The translations under genes and the position numbers were made by a program. From NCBI GenBank assembly GCA_038529355.1, contig JBCBDU010000007.1:57580-121579 (forward strand): DNA of 64,000 bases, written 5' to 3'. The notes beneath the pieces are model-generated. The model searched no databases, was not told where the DNA came from, and was given only the letters and a program-made list of their open reading frames with translations. The stretch comes from CALBPI01 sp038529355 (lineage in GTDB: Bacteria; Pseudomonadota; Gammaproteobacteria; Steroidobacterales; Woeseiaceae). Of the stretch, positions 26,085 to 34,831 are shown in pieces. Numbering within the stretch: position 1 is the first letter of the stretch; the number at the start of each line of letters is the position of its first letter.

Positions 26085-27296
26085 GTGTTCGATTTTTTCA
26101 TGCAATACCTCTACGGCGGACTGCTCAAGTTGAGCTTCTGGGGGTATGTCATCGCCTGCGTCATCATGCTGCAGATTTCGATGATGGCCGTCACGTTGTA
26201 TTTGCATCGCGATCAGGCGCATCGTGCGCTGAACTTGCACCCTGTGCTGCGGCATTTTTTCCGCTTCTGGATCTGGTGCACGTCAGGCATGTTGACCGGC
26301 GAGTGGGTTGCCGTACATCGCAAGCATCACGCGTTTTGTGAAACCGAAGGCGACCCGCATAGCCCGCAGGTATTCGGATTGAAGAAAGTGCTGCTCGAAG
26401 GGGCTGAGCTCTATCGCGAAGAAACGCTGAACCCGGAAACCATTGAGAAGTATAGCCGCGGCACACCGAATGACTGGTTGGAGCGCAATGTCTATACACG
26501 CTTCCCGTGGGGCGGCATCGTGTTGTGCGTGTTGTTCGATCTGCTGTTGTTCGGCGTGCCGGGCATCATCCTAATCGGCATCCAGATGATGTCCATGCCG
26601 CTGTTTGCTGCAGGCATCATCAACGGCATCGGCCACCACAGCGGTTATCGCAATTTTGAGTGCGACGATGCGGCGCGCAATATTTTCCCGTGGGGTGTTT
26701 TTGTTGGTGGCGAAGAGCTGCACAACAATCACCACGCGTTCCCGACGTCGGCGAAGTTCTCGATGCGTCCGTGGGAATTCGATATCGGCTGGATGTACAT
26801 CAAGATCTTCGGCGCACTGGGTTTGGCCAAAGTGAACAAGGTGGCGCCGCAGCCTGAGCGTGTTGCAGGCCAGAGCGACGTGAGCCTCGAGACGCTGCGT
26901 GCGGTGATTGTTAACCGCATGCATGTATTGCGCGATTACACGCGTGAAGTGACGTTGCCCACGCTGAACCTGGAGCGCCAGCGCAACAGTGCCAGCGAAA
27001 TGCTCGATCGCGCCAAGCGCGTATTGGTGCGTCAGCCGGCGTTGCTCGACAGCAAGGCGCGCGAGCGTCTGGAGCGCATTCTGGAAGACAGCGCAGCGCT
27101 GCGCACTGTGCACGAGTTCCGCGATCGCCTGCAGGCGCTGTGGAAGAGTGGTGCGACGATCAGCAACGAGCGTCTGCTGGAGCAGTTGCGCGAGTGGTGC
27201 GCCGAGGCTGAAGCCAGCGGTATCCGTGCGCTGCAGGAGTTCGCCGATCGAATTCGCAGCTACGCGATGGCGCAGCAACCGGTGGCAGCGCGCTAA
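26085..27296 (+). CDS. Fatty-acid (delta-9-type) desaturase, DesA-like
   Basis: A 403-residue membrane di-iron desaturase that introduces a double bond into phospholipid or CoA-linked acyl chains. His boxes are HRDQAH, HRKHH and HNNHH, with helices near 10-50 and 145-190. A helical C-terminal extension of about 130 residues follows, as in the longer proteobacterial DesA proteins. It starts at GTG with GGAAGGA eight bases upstream. A strong bidirectional terminator follows. Confidence 0.9.
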   Translation: MFDFFMQYLYGGLLKLSFWGYVIACVIMLQISMMAVTLYLHRDQAHRALNLHPVLRHFFRFWIWCTSGMLTGEWVAVHRKHHAFCETEGDPHSPQVFGLKKVLLEGAELYREETLNPETIEKYSRGTPNDWLERNVYTRFPWGGIVLCVLFDLLLFGVPGIILIGIQMMSMPLFAAGIINGIGHHSGYRNFECDDAARNIFPWGVFVGGEELHNNHHAFPTSAKFSMRPWEFDIGWMYIKIFGALGLAKVNKVAPQPERVAGQSDVSLETLRAVIVNRMHVLRDYTREVTLPTLNLERQRNSASEMLDRAKRVLVRQPALLDSKARERLERILEDSAALRTVHEFRDRLQALWKSGATISNERLLEQLREWCAEAEASGIRALQEFADRIRSYAMAQQPVAAR

Positions 27297-27343
27297 CAGC
27301 GTATCGTACGGGCATTGCGCCTCGGCGCATTGTTTGCAGACAC

Positions 27344-27373
27344 AAAAAAGCCCGCTGATGCGGGCTTTTTTTT
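27344..27373. terminator. Bidirectional terminator between desaturase and rpmG
   Basis: AAGCCCGC and GCGGGCTT (27348-27355 with 27360-27367) form a stem with a TGAT loop. It is flanked by six A on one side and eight T on the other, so it works in both directions. Confidence 0.93.
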
Positions 27374-27410
27374 CGCGTAGCCAAAAGCGCTACGCGTGCC
27401 CTGGATCAAC

Positions 27411-27566
27411 TTACTTGATCTTGGCTTCCTTGTAGATCACGTGCTTACGAACTACCGGATCATATTTTTTCGTTTCCATCTTTTCAGGATGCAAACGCTT
27501 GTTCTTCTGCGTGGTATAGAAGTGGCCGGTGCCGGCTGAAGAGACTAAACGGATCTTGTCGCGCAT
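27411..27566 (-). CDS. rpmG: 50S ribosomal protein L33
   Basis: A 51-residue basic protein beginning MRDKIRLVSSAGTGHFYTT and ending VIYKEAKIK, a full-length L33 of the Cys-free (zinc-independent) form. It lies 18 bases downstream of rpmB, the usual operon, and ends at the bidirectional terminator. Confidence 0.96.
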   Translation of the reverse strand: MRDKIRLVSSAGTGHFYTTQKNKRLHPEKMETKKYDPVVRKHVIYKEAKIK

Positions 27567-27584
27567 AACTGCTGCTCCCTGGCG

Positions 27585-27821
27585 CTAAACGCGCTGACCT
27601 TCGGCACGCAGGTCAGCGACGACCTTCTCGATGCCATGTTTATCGATGATACGCATGCCTTTGGTGGAGACGCGCAGCTTCACATAGCGTTTTTCTGACT
27701 CGAGCCAGAAGCGATGCGATTGCAGGTTCGGCAAAAACCGCCGGCGCGTTTTGTTGTGCGCGTGCGATACGTTGTTGCCGGACATAGGCCCCTTGCCGGT
27801 AACTTGGCAGACTTTAGACAT
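27585..27821 (-). CDS. rpmB: 50S ribosomal protein L28
   Basis: A 78-residue protein with the typical MSKVCQVTGKGPMSGNNVSH start and basic centre (HNKTRRRFLPNLQ). The first half carries only one Cys, so this is the zinc-independent form. First gene of the rpmB-rpmG pair. Confidence 0.97.
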   Translation of the reverse strand: MSKVCQVTGKGPMSGNNVSHAHNKTRRRFLPNLQSHRFWLESEKRYVKLRVSTKGMRIIDKHGIEKVVADLRAEGQRV

Positions 27822-28416
27822 GACGTGTACCTAAATGCTTTTAAAAACAGGCGTTTGACCGCGTTCCGGGCGCACCGGGCTGCAACAATCGGCTGTAGAA
27901 TCCAAAAAAGTCGGGCTGCGCTGAAAGATCAGGCAGCGAAACAGCCGGCAAAGATACCGGAGCACGCCGGTGTTGGCAAGGGATTGAGCTGTTTCCGGGC
28001 ACGTAGTTCGGTTGGCGATATCTGGCAGATCATTACTCTTGCAGCGCTGGCCTCACGCGTTGGTTCCGACGTCCTAGCCAGCGACGCGAGCGGCAACCGA
28101 ACACAGCAGACGCGTCGTGCGCAGCTATCGCAAGGGTGCATGGATCGCACGGTTGCCGCCGTCATGGCAGGCTGGTAGAACCACAATATATATGCGATAT
28201 CGACCATTTCGAGCGTGGAGGGCTCGATCGAGTCAGTGACAGACTGGATCGCAAGACTCATGGCGCAGGTGAGAACGAGTGCTCAGCAGGACAGCAAATG
28301 CATCAAAAGCAATGTCCTCGGTTTGGCATCAAACGCACCAAGCCGTTGAGTCTTGATCGACCTTGCGCTTTGCAGCGCGGGTTTTTACTGACAACGAATT
28401 TAAGGAATCAAAGGTT
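27822..28416. other. Intergenic region with no recognised gene
   Basis: About 595 bases between divergent rpmB and an unrecognised exported-protein gene. It must contain the rpmB promoter at its left end. Open frames on both strands (about 27929-28261) have no recognisable motif, ribosome site or gene-like composition. No clear repeat or RNA is seen. Confidence 0.5.
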
Positions 28417-29265
28417 ATGAAAGGACGATACAGACCCTGGATATTCTCAGGAGGTGCCATCGTTGCTGTCGCATCGGTGGTCGCGGTGACCATGAATGAT
28501 GGCAGCGAGTTGGCGCCTAAGTTGGTCGCAGAAATGACGCTTGTCGAGACGGAGGTTGAAAACCAATCAAGTTCGGAACCCGGGCTCGCACAGTCCAAGG
28601 CTGAGAGCTCGCACGTTGCAAATGCAAGCCCTACTCCCAGTGCCGGTCTGGCCGTTGGCTATTTGCCTGACTACTTCGCCGGCGACCCGGATCCGGACGT
28701 AGAGGGAGCGACTAAAAGCTACGGACAGCGCGTCAGGTTTTCCGAAGTTGCCGATTGCAAAGAGAAATACATTTCCACACCGAACGAAGGATGGGTTCCG
28801 ACACAGATATGCAAAAACTTCCGCCTCTATGTCGATCATCCTTACGGGGAGTACTCGGTAGAGCAATTGGAGATCGCTGCGAAACATACTCGTGACGCTG
28901 ATGCCGCATACATTCTCGCTGAACGTCTCGCCACGGAGAAGTGGCGTCAACGCAGCGGGGAAGCACACGCGCTTTATATGAAGGCGTTCCTATTAACCGC
29001 GGATAGCGAAATCTATCAGCGCATGTTGGTCGACATGGGCGTGTCTGGGCAAGTCTACCGTCAGGATGGGAGTTTTGATCCGGTGGAGGTTTCGATCAAT
29101 TACACGATGGCGAGCGTTGGGGAGCAGTTCGGTGTGATTGATGAGGCAAAAGTCGAATCGTTTGCAAATGCAGCAAAGGAACTCGAGTCAGTAAATATTG
29201 CTGACCTCGACCGCCAGGCGAACGAAATCTACGAATCGTTGCTAGTCGCAAGGGAGGGTCTGTGA
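28417..29265 (+). CDS. Unrecognised membrane-anchored periplasmic protein
   Basis: A 282-residue protein with a short basic N terminus (MKGRYRPW) and one hydrophobic helix (about 9-26). A Ser/Glu-rich linker follows, then a soluble domain (about 75-280) with two Cys (VADCKEKY and TQICKNF) that could pair in the periplasm. Residues about 150-230 are helical, with an Ala-rich stretch reminiscent of Sel1/TPR-like repeats but too short to assign. AAAGG precedes the ATG at 28417. It overlaps the next gene as TGATG, so the two are co-translated. No family recognised. Confidence 0.65.
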   Translation: MKGRYRPWIFSGGAIVAVASVVAVTMNDGSELAPKLVAEMTLVETEVENQSSSEPGLAQSKAESSHVANASPTPSAGLAVGYLPDYFAGDPDPDVEGATKSYGQRVRFSEVADCKEKYISTPNEGWVPTQICKNFRLYVDHPYGEYSVEQLEIAAKHTRDADAAYILAERLATEKWRQRSGEAHALYMKAFLLTADSEIYQRMLVDMGVSGQVYRQDGSFDPVEVSINYTMASVGEQFGVIDEAKVESFANAAKELESVNIADLDRQANEIYESLLVAREGL

Positions 29266-29987
29266 TGCGAGCGCTCATTATCTCCTTAGCGGTGGTTATG
29301 TCCCACCAATCATATGCGACTTGCGATGCCGATTTGGACGGCGTGAATGCCTCTAACATTCCCGATGTCTCGAGCTACATACCTTGTGCCGATTGCCGCA
29401 GCGTTCAGGACTTTCCTGAAGACTTTGTTGCTATGGCATCCAACTATCTCTTCCATACGCCTCAGGGTGTTTCTGCCGTCGGGGCTTATGCGGGCAGTGC
29501 GGGGCTCTCATCGCTTACGTTTCCGGTCTGCAGCGAGGATCATGGACAATGCGCAACGGCGACATTTACGATGAGGTTCAACTACATCAATGTTCCTATT
29601 GCTGGCGAAGTCATTCCCGTATCCACCGGTGTGCGAGATCACGTAACAAGAATCATGGATTCGGGAGGGAATGTTACCGAGGTTCGTTCGGAAATTCCGG
29701 ATTCCAACCCTGTATTCGATATCCCAACCGACAATGGGCGCGACACCATTTCAGACGGTGAGTGCCGAGAAAACAATGGTGAAGAGCGCGATGGTGGCGG
29801 CGATAGCGGATCGAATGACAACGGTAATGGCGGTGGCCCTGGTGGCGGCGCTGAGAACGGTAGTGGTGGCGGAGGCGGTACTGGCGCGGGTGGCGCGCAA
29901 ACCGGTAGCGGCGGCAGCGGCGGCGGTGTCATTTGCCATACGACCATGACGGATAACGAAATTATCCTGACCTGTCGGTTAGTCTGA
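29265..29987 (+). CDS. Unrecognised secreted Cys-containing protein with Gly/Asn/Ser-rich tail
   Basis: A 240-residue protein with a signal peptide (about 1-18, ending SYA-T). The N-terminal domain (about 20-165) has several Cys, including CADC, and beta-rich character. A low-complexity tail (about 172-222) is made almost only of Gly, Asn, Ser, Asp and Thr. A short terminal piece then carries two more Cys (VICHTT and LTCRLV). The ATG at 29265 overlaps the previous stop. The tail looks like a flexible surface linker. A strong terminator follows. Function unknown. Confidence 0.65.
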   Translation: MRALIISLAVVMSHQSYATCDADLDGVNASNIPDVSSYIPCADCRSVQDFPEDFVAMASNYLFHTPQGVSAVGAYAGSAGLSSLTFPVCSEDHGQCATATFTMRFNYINVPIAGEVIPVSTGVRDHVTRIMDSGGNVTEVRSEIPDSNPVFDIPTDNGRDTISDGECRENNGEERDGGGDSGSNDNGNGGGPGGGAENGSGGGGGTGAGGAQTGSGGSGGGVICHTTMTDNEIILTCRLV

Positions 29988-30078
29988 CCACCGCATACGT
30001 ACCGGGCGCTCACAATGATTGGTATTAGAGCGGCATGTATAACGACTGTTGTTGCCGAAGCGCCTCGGTTGCTGACCT

Positions 30079-30122
30079 AAGACTCTGTGGTATCCCGTTG
30101 CAGGGTGTCACAGAGTCTTTTT
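30079..30122 (+). terminator. Rho-independent terminator of the exported-protein pair
   Basis: AAGACTCTGTG (30079-30089) pairs perfectly over 11 bases with CACAGAGTCTT (30109-30119), with a 19-base loop and a T run to 30122. Confidence 0.85.
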
Positions 30123-30148
30123 CTGCGAGTAGTTGATCGAATTTCTCG

Positions 30149-30808
30149 CTACAACATGCCCCGCCCTGCCAACGAAATCGCTTCGCCATCGCCAATGACG
30201 AAGTGATCGAGCAAGCGAATATCGACCAGCGCAAGCGCGTCGGATAATCGGCGCGTGATGTCGCCATCGGCGCGGCTCGGCTCGGCAACGCCGGATGGAT
30301 GGTTGTGCGCGACGATGAGCGCTGCTGCATTGCGTTGTAACGCACGCTTGACGACCTCGCGTGGATAAACGGACGTGCCATCAATCGTGCCGCGGAACAA
30401 CTCTTCGAACGCCAACACACGATGCCGCGTGTCGAGAAAAATCACCGCGAATACTTCGTGTGGTAGATCGCGCAACTTCGCGCGCAGGAAACACTCGGTG
30501 TCGCTTGGGCTTGCCAGCACATCGCCGACGGGCAGCGACTCGGTGTAATAGCGTTGCGCCAAATCGGCGATGCTGCGCAACAGCATGGCGCTCGCCGGTC
30601 CCATACCGCGAACGCGAACCAGACTGCTACTGTCTGCGCGCAAAACACCGCGCAAGTTGCCAAAATGCGCGAGCAAACGCTCGGCCAAGGCGATGCTGTC
30701 GGTGTCTGGCCGGCCGCGCCGCAATACGCTCGCCAGCATTTCGGCGCAGCTTTCGGGGGTAGTTCGCGTCGAGCAAGAGTCGCTCGAAGGTTTGTCCGGG
30801 TATTGCAC
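30149..30808 (-). CDS. radC: RadC-family JAB-domain protein, N terminus apparently frameshifted
   Basis: RadC proteins carry a helix-hairpin-helix part and a JAB/MPN metalloprotease-like domain; their cellular role is unsettled. Seen: the HhH region (LVRVRGMGPASAMLL) and the JAB motif HNHPSGVAEPSRAD. The open frame from the GTG at 30808 gives an odd start. The frame one base away, from ATG 30821 or 30815, reads FERLLLDANYP, which fits the RadC ERLL...AEMLA start exactly in length if one G is removed from GGGGG at 30755-30759. The corrected protein would be about 223 residues, the usual RadC size. Divergent from coaBC, as in E. coli. Confidence 0.85.
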   Translation of the reverse strand: MQYPDKPSSDSCSTRTTPESCAEMLASVLRRGRPDTDSIALAERLLAHFGNLRGVLRADSSSLVRVRGMGPASAMLLRSIADLAQRYYTESLPVGDVLASPSDTECFLRAKLRDLPHEVFAVIFLDTRHRVLAFEELFRGTIDGTSVYPREVVKRALQRNAAALIVAHNHPSGVAEPSRADGDITRRLSDALALVDIRLLDHFVIGDGEAISLAGRGML

Positions 30809-30985
30809 GTTTCATCCTCATCGCAGTGATGCCGTCATAAATTCTGGCCAGCATCGGTCTGTGTTGTTGTAGACATTAGTGGGCAGGGCGCCTTGTAAAG
30901 GCGTGAGCCGGCGCTGCGCCGCTGCTACCATGGCCACACACTGATGCATGTCGGTCGCTGACGAGAACAAAGGACAACAACGAAC

Positions 30986-32167
30986 ATGACTCGCATTTTG
31001 CTAGGCGTTACCGGTGGTATCGCCTGTTACAAGAGCCCCGATCTGGTGCGTCGGTTGATTGAGCGTGGTGCCGACGTACAGGTCGTCATGACGCCGGGTG
31101 CGCAGGAATTTGTGACGCCGTTGACCTTCCAGGCTGTGTCCGGGCGCGAAGTGCGCACTGAGCTGTTCGATGAGGCGGCCGAGGCAGCGATGGGACACAT
31201 CGAGCTGGCGCGTTGGGCCGACAAAGTGTTGATTGCGCCTGCCAGTGCCGATTTTATCGCGCGCTTTGCCAATGGTTTGGGCAATGATCTGTTATCCACC
31301 GTGTGTCTGGCCACCGAAGCGCCAGTGCTGCTGGCGCCGGCGATGAACAAGCAGATGTGGGCCAGCGCGGCTGTGCAGGACAACATGACGACTTTGACGA
31401 GCCGCGGCGTGCAGGTGCTGGGTCCGGGTGCTGGCGATCAGGCTTGCGGCGAGACCGGCGCCGGCCGGATGCTGGAGCCCACCGATATCGCTGAGCGCAC
31501 CGTCGCGTTCAAGCAAGGTCCTTTGGATGGCCGCCGCGTGGTCGTTTCTGCAGGTCCGACGCGCGAGCCGATTGATCCTGTGCGCTATCTCACTAACCGC
31601 AGCTCCGGCAAGATGGGTTACGCAATGGCGCAGGCAGCGCTTGCCGCCGGCGCTGATGTCACGTTGGTCAGCGGCCCGGTAGCGCTGCCGGCACCACTCG
31701 GCATGCAAGTGATTCACGTTGAGACGACGCAGCAGATGCAGCAGGCGGTCGACGCTGCCGTCGATGGCGCAGACATATTTATCAGCGCGGCTGCGGTGTC
31801 TGATTATCGTCCGCAAACCTGCGCTGACAACAAGGTGAAGAAAAAGTCCGAAACGATGTCGCTGACGTTGACACGCAATCCGGACATTCTGGCTGGCGTC
31901 GCAGCGCGCGACGATGCACCGTTCACGGTCGGTTTCGCCGCTGAGACCGAGCACGTCGCCAAATATGCGAAAGCCAAGCTGGAAGCCAAGGGGCTCGACA
32001 TGATTATCGCCAACGAAGTCGGCGAGAAACTGGCATTCGATCAGGATGACAATGCGGTCACCGTGCTATGGGTGGGCGGGGAGGCTGCGTTTGCGTTGCA
32101 AGAGAAGAACGCGTTGTCGAAACAGTTGCTGGCGCTCATTGCTGAACGCCTGCATGCGAAGGGGTAG
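30986..32167 (+). CDS. coaBC: Bifunctional phosphopantothenoylcysteine decarboxylase/synthetase
   Basis: A 393-residue CoaBC making phosphopantetheine for CoA. The CoaC flavoprotein half (1-180) has GVTGGIACYKSPDLVRRL, the APAMN motif and the Cys in GDQACGETGAGRM. The CoaB half has GPTREPIDPVRYLTNRSSG and the KVKKK segment of the CTP site. It lies six bases before dut, forming the standard coaBC-dut operon. Confidence 0.96.
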   Translation: MTRILLGVTGGIACYKSPDLVRRLIERGADVQVVMTPGAQEFVTPLTFQAVSGREVRTELFDEAAEAAMGHIELARWADKVLIAPASADFIARFANGLGNDLLSTVCLATEAPVLLAPAMNKQMWASAAVQDNMTTLTSRGVQVLGPGAGDQACGETGAGRMLEPTDIAERTVAFKQGPLDGRRVVVSAGPTREPIDPVRYLTNRSSGKMGYAMAQAALAAGADVTLVSGPVALPAPLGMQVIHVETTQQMQQAVDAAVDGADIFISAAAVSDYRPQTCADNKVKKKSETMSLTLTRNPDILAGVAARDDAPFTVGFAAETEHVAKYAKAKLEAKGLDMIIANEVGEKLAFDQDDNAVTVLWVGGEAAFALQEKNALSKQLLALIAERLHAKG

Positions 32168-32173
32168 AGCTGC

Positions 32174-32629
32174 ATGCGCAAACTCGAAGTGAAAATACTG
32201 GATCCACGCATTGGCGATACGATCGCGTTGCCGGCATACGCCACCGACGGTTCTGCGGGTATGGACGTGCGCGCCTGTATCGACACGGCGCTGATGGTGA
32301 GCCCGGGCGAGACACATCTGGTGCCGACCGGTCTTGCAATCCATGTTGCGGATCCTGCGCTGGCAGCGGTACTGTTGCCGCGCTCAGGGCTAGGTCACAA
32401 GCACGGCATTGTGCTGGGCAATCTGACCGGTTTGATTGATTCGGATTATCAAGGCCAGCTATTTGTGTCGATCTGGAATCGTGGCAGCGAGACCTACGAG
32501 ATCGCGCCGGGCGAGCGCATTGCGCAGCTCGTCATTGTGCCGGTCGTTCAGGCAGAGCTAACGATCGTTGATGAGTTCGCGCAGTCCGAACGCGGTGCCG
32601 GCGGCTTTGGTCACACCGGGGCGCAGTAA
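32174..32629 (+). CDS. dut: dUTP pyrophosphatase
   Basis: A 151-residue trimeric dUTPase that hydrolyses dUTP to dUMP and keeps uracil out of DNA. All five motifs are present: SAGMDVRA, PRSGLGHKHG, GNLTGLIDSDYQG, GERIAQLV and ERGAGGFGHTG. In motif V a His replaces the common Ser (GFGSTG). Runs tail-to-tail with the DUF4124 gene. Confidence 0.96.
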   Translation: MRKLEVKILDPRIGDTIALPAYATDGSAGMDVRACIDTALMVSPGETHLVPTGLAIHVADPALAAVLLPRSGLGHKHGIVLGNLTGLIDSDYQGQLFVSIWNRGSETYEIAPGERIAQLVIVPVVQAELTIVDEFAQSERGAGGFGHTGAQ

Positions 32630-32631
32630 GC

Positions 32632-33270
32632 TCAGTTCTTGGCTTGCGTCAGTTTCGCGTAGCGGTCGATTGCGACCGAGAACTCGTCGCGCAGCTGTTG
32701 TGCGTTAGTTTTGTGCTGCGCCAGCCGCGTTTCATAAGTCACGATGCTGTCTTTAGTCTCTTTGATGTCGTCGGCCAACGCCGGTCGAATCATTGGCGCC
32801 TCTGGATCGACCGTGTACGGCTTGTAGTTCGACGCCTCGTCGAGCAACGACACCAAACGCTTGCGCAGATTGGTCAGATATAGCTCGGACACGCGTGATT
32901 GTGCTTCGAGCAACTCAACGCGACGGTCGCGATGGCGCTCGATCTCGCCGATCGACAGATACGTTGCCAGCAGCGCACGATCAGCGCGCAGACCGCGTTC
33001 GCGCGCCGCTTTGGCTTCCGCCTCGGCAGCCTGTTGCGCAAGCTCTTCTTCGGTGGCCTTGCCGGCGATGCGGCCAATGGCTACGCCCTGATTGTTCAGG
33101 ATCTGCTTTTCTTGTTCGGCGTATTGCGCTGGTATCGAATCGCCAAAGTGCACGACACCCTCGTCATCGACCCAACGATATAGGGCGCGGCCGCTGTCGG
33201 TGGCCGCCAGGACAGGCGCGGCCAGCAGCGTGGCGGCGAACATCGCCAGAATGAAGGTAAAGATGCGCAC
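32632..33270 (-). CDS. DUF4124-domain periplasmic protein
   Basis: A 212-residue protein with a signal peptide ending LAAPVLAAT, then a short DUF4124 module (ALYRWVDDEGVVHFGDSIP), then a charged helical and coiled-coil region (about 75-205). DUF4124 proteins are common exported proteins of gammaproteobacteria with unknown role. The start is uncertain: GTG at 33270 gives a clean signal peptide, while an ATG at 33336 gives a longer N terminus unlike a leader. It lies downstream of pyrE on the same strand. Confidence 0.78.
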   Translation of the reverse strand: MRIFTFILAMFAATLLAAPVLAATDSGRALYRWVDDEGVVHFGDSIPAQYAEQEKQILNNQGVAIGRIAGKATEEELAQQAAEAEAKAARERGLRADRALLATYLSIGEIERHRDRRVELLEAQSRVSELYLTNLRKRLVSLLDEASNYKPYTVDPEAPMIRPALADDIKETKDSIVTYETRLAQHKTNAQQLRDEFSVAIDRYAKLTQAKN

Positions 33271-33342
33271 TTGTGCGAGTCTACCGAATACCTGTGCGCC
33301 AGCAGAGAAATGTGTCACGTTTTCCCAACTTGTCATAATCAG

Positions 33343-33993
33343 TCAGCTCCCGCTAATACTATACCGCGCTTGATACGCTTGCACATCGCCCAAATGTGCT
33401 GCCAGTGCCCGTTCCTGTCCCAATACTGTCACCAAGTCCTGCAAAGTCGCAATTGCGCTGACCTTGACCCCGGTAGCCTGTTCGACCTCTTGTACCGCAG
33501 ATAGTGCCCCCTGGCCCTTCTCCTGCCGATCCAGTGAAATCACAATGCCGGCGACATTAGCCCCAGCGGCGCGGATCATTTGCACGCTTTCGCGGATTGC
33601 TGTGCCGGCCGTTATAACGTCATCGACAATAATGACGTTGCCTTTAAGCGCCGCTCCGACCACGTTGCCACCTTCACCGTGTGTTTTCGCTTCTTTGCGG
33701 TTGAACGCATAGGCGACATCGACACCGTGTTGGTCGGATAGCGCGGCGGCCGACAGTGCCGCCAATGGAATACCTTTATAGGCCGGACCGAAGATAACGT
33801 CATAGTCGCTATAGTGCCCGTGGATGACGTTGGCGTAGAAACGACCGAGGGCTGCAGCGGCGCGGCCACTCGATAGCTGGCCTGCGTTGAAAAAGTACGG
33901 GCTCTGCCGACCCGATTTCAGCGTGAAGTCGCCAAACTTGAGTGCACCTGACTCGAGTGCCAGTGCGACGAATTCCCGTTGGTAGTCGTGCAA
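33343..33993 (-). CDS. pyrE: Orotate phosphoribosyltransferase
   Basis: A 216-residue enzyme converting orotate and PRPP to OMP in pyrimidine synthesis. Seen: LKFGDFTLKSGRQSPYFF near the start and the PRPP loop VIIVDDVITAGTA. The start is TTG at 33993: the family N terminus aligns there, GGAGGG precedes it at good spacing, and no ATG is available. It is divergent from an exonuclease III/Crc homologue, with 60 bases between the starts. Confidence 0.95.
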   Translation of the reverse strand: MHDYQREFVALALESGALKFGDFTLKSGRQSPYFFNAGQLSSGRAAAALGRFYANVIHGHYSDYDVIFGPAYKGIPLAALSAAALSDQHGVDVAYAFNRKEAKTHGEGGNVVGAALKGNVIIVDDVITAGTAIRESVQMIRAAGANVAGIVISLDRQEKGQGALSAVQEVEQATGVKVSAIATLQDLVTVLGQERALAAHLGDVQAYQARYSISGS

Positions 33994-34053
33994 GGTGTGT
34001 CCCTCCGAGCGTCCCCACGCATTTTGCTATTATGCCATTTTCGGCGAGTTGCT

Positions 34054-34830
34054 ATGACACGAATTATCACGCTCAACGCCAACGGCATTCGCGCCGCTGC
34101 CAGGAAAGGCTTCTTCGAATGGCTGGCTAACCAGCATGCCGACGTGGTGTGCATTCAGGAAACCAAGGCGCAGGAGTGGCAGCTGACCGACGACGCGTTT
34201 CGGCCGGCCGGGTACCACTGCTACTACGAAGATGCCGAAAAAAAGGGTTACAGCGGCGTTGCCATCTACACGCGTCACGAGCCCGACAAGGTCGTGCGCG
34301 GCATGGGTATCGAGGCGATCGACAGCGAAGGGCGCTATTTGGAGGTGCAGCTGAAGGGTCTGGCTGTCGTTTCGGTGTATCTGCCCTCCGGCACGTCGGG
34401 AGACGAGCGCCAGGCGTTCAAGATGCAGGTGCTCGATGACTTTCTGCAGCACCTGAAAAACTGCAAGCGCCGTAAGCGCGAGTACGTGATTTGCGGCGAT
34501 TACAACATTGCGCACACCAAAGCCGACATTCGCAACTGGCGTGGCAACCAGAAGAACTCCGGATTTCTGCCGGAGGAGCGTGCCTGGATGGATACGCTGA
34601 CGCAGGACGTGGGTTATGTGGATGCATTCCGGCAATTGCCGCAGCAAGAGCACGAGTATTCGTGGTGGTCGAATCGCGGCCAGGCATGGGCCAACAACAC
34701 CGGTTGGCGCATTGACTATCACATGACCACGCCGGGGCTGGCCGGCAAAGTGTTGGCTACCGATATTTATCGCGACGCGCGCTTTTCCGATCATGCTCCG
34801 GTGACGATTGACTACGACTTCAAGCTCTGA
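34054..34830 (+). CDS. Exonuclease III/AP endonuclease of the Crc-related branch
   Basis: A 258-residue exonuclease/endonuclease/phosphatase-fold enzyme. Across its length it resembles Pseudomonas Crc (NGIRAAARKGFFEWL, LPSGTSGDE, RRKREYVICGDYNIAH, ERAWMD, YSWWSNRGQAW, WRIDY). Unlike Crc, which has lost them, the catalytic residues are intact: Asn8, Glu36 in QETKA, Asp149 and Asn151 in GDYN, Asp246 and His247 in SDHAP. It is therefore expected to act as an AP endonuclease/3'-exonuclease. Crc is also a neighbour of pyrE in Pseudomonas. The ATG at 34054 fits the family start. Confidence 0.9.
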   Translation: MTRIITLNANGIRAAARKGFFEWLANQHADVVCIQETKAQEWQLTDDAFRPAGYHCYYEDAEKKGYSGVAIYTRHEPDKVVRGMGIEAIDSEGRYLEVQLKGLAVVSVYLPSGTSGDERQAFKMQVLDDFLQHLKNCKRRKREYVICGDYNIAHTKADIRNWRGNQKNSGFLPEERAWMDTLTQDVGYVDAFRQLPQQEHEYSWWSNRGQAWANNTGWRIDYHMTTPGLAGKVLATDIYRDARFSDHAPVTIDYDFKL

Positions 34831-34831
34831 C

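Noticed and set aside
27929..28261. 110-codon minus-strand frame between rpmB and the exported-protein genes
   Set aside because: Cys/Ala/Arg-rich composition with no recognisable motif or ribosome site; treated as non-coding.
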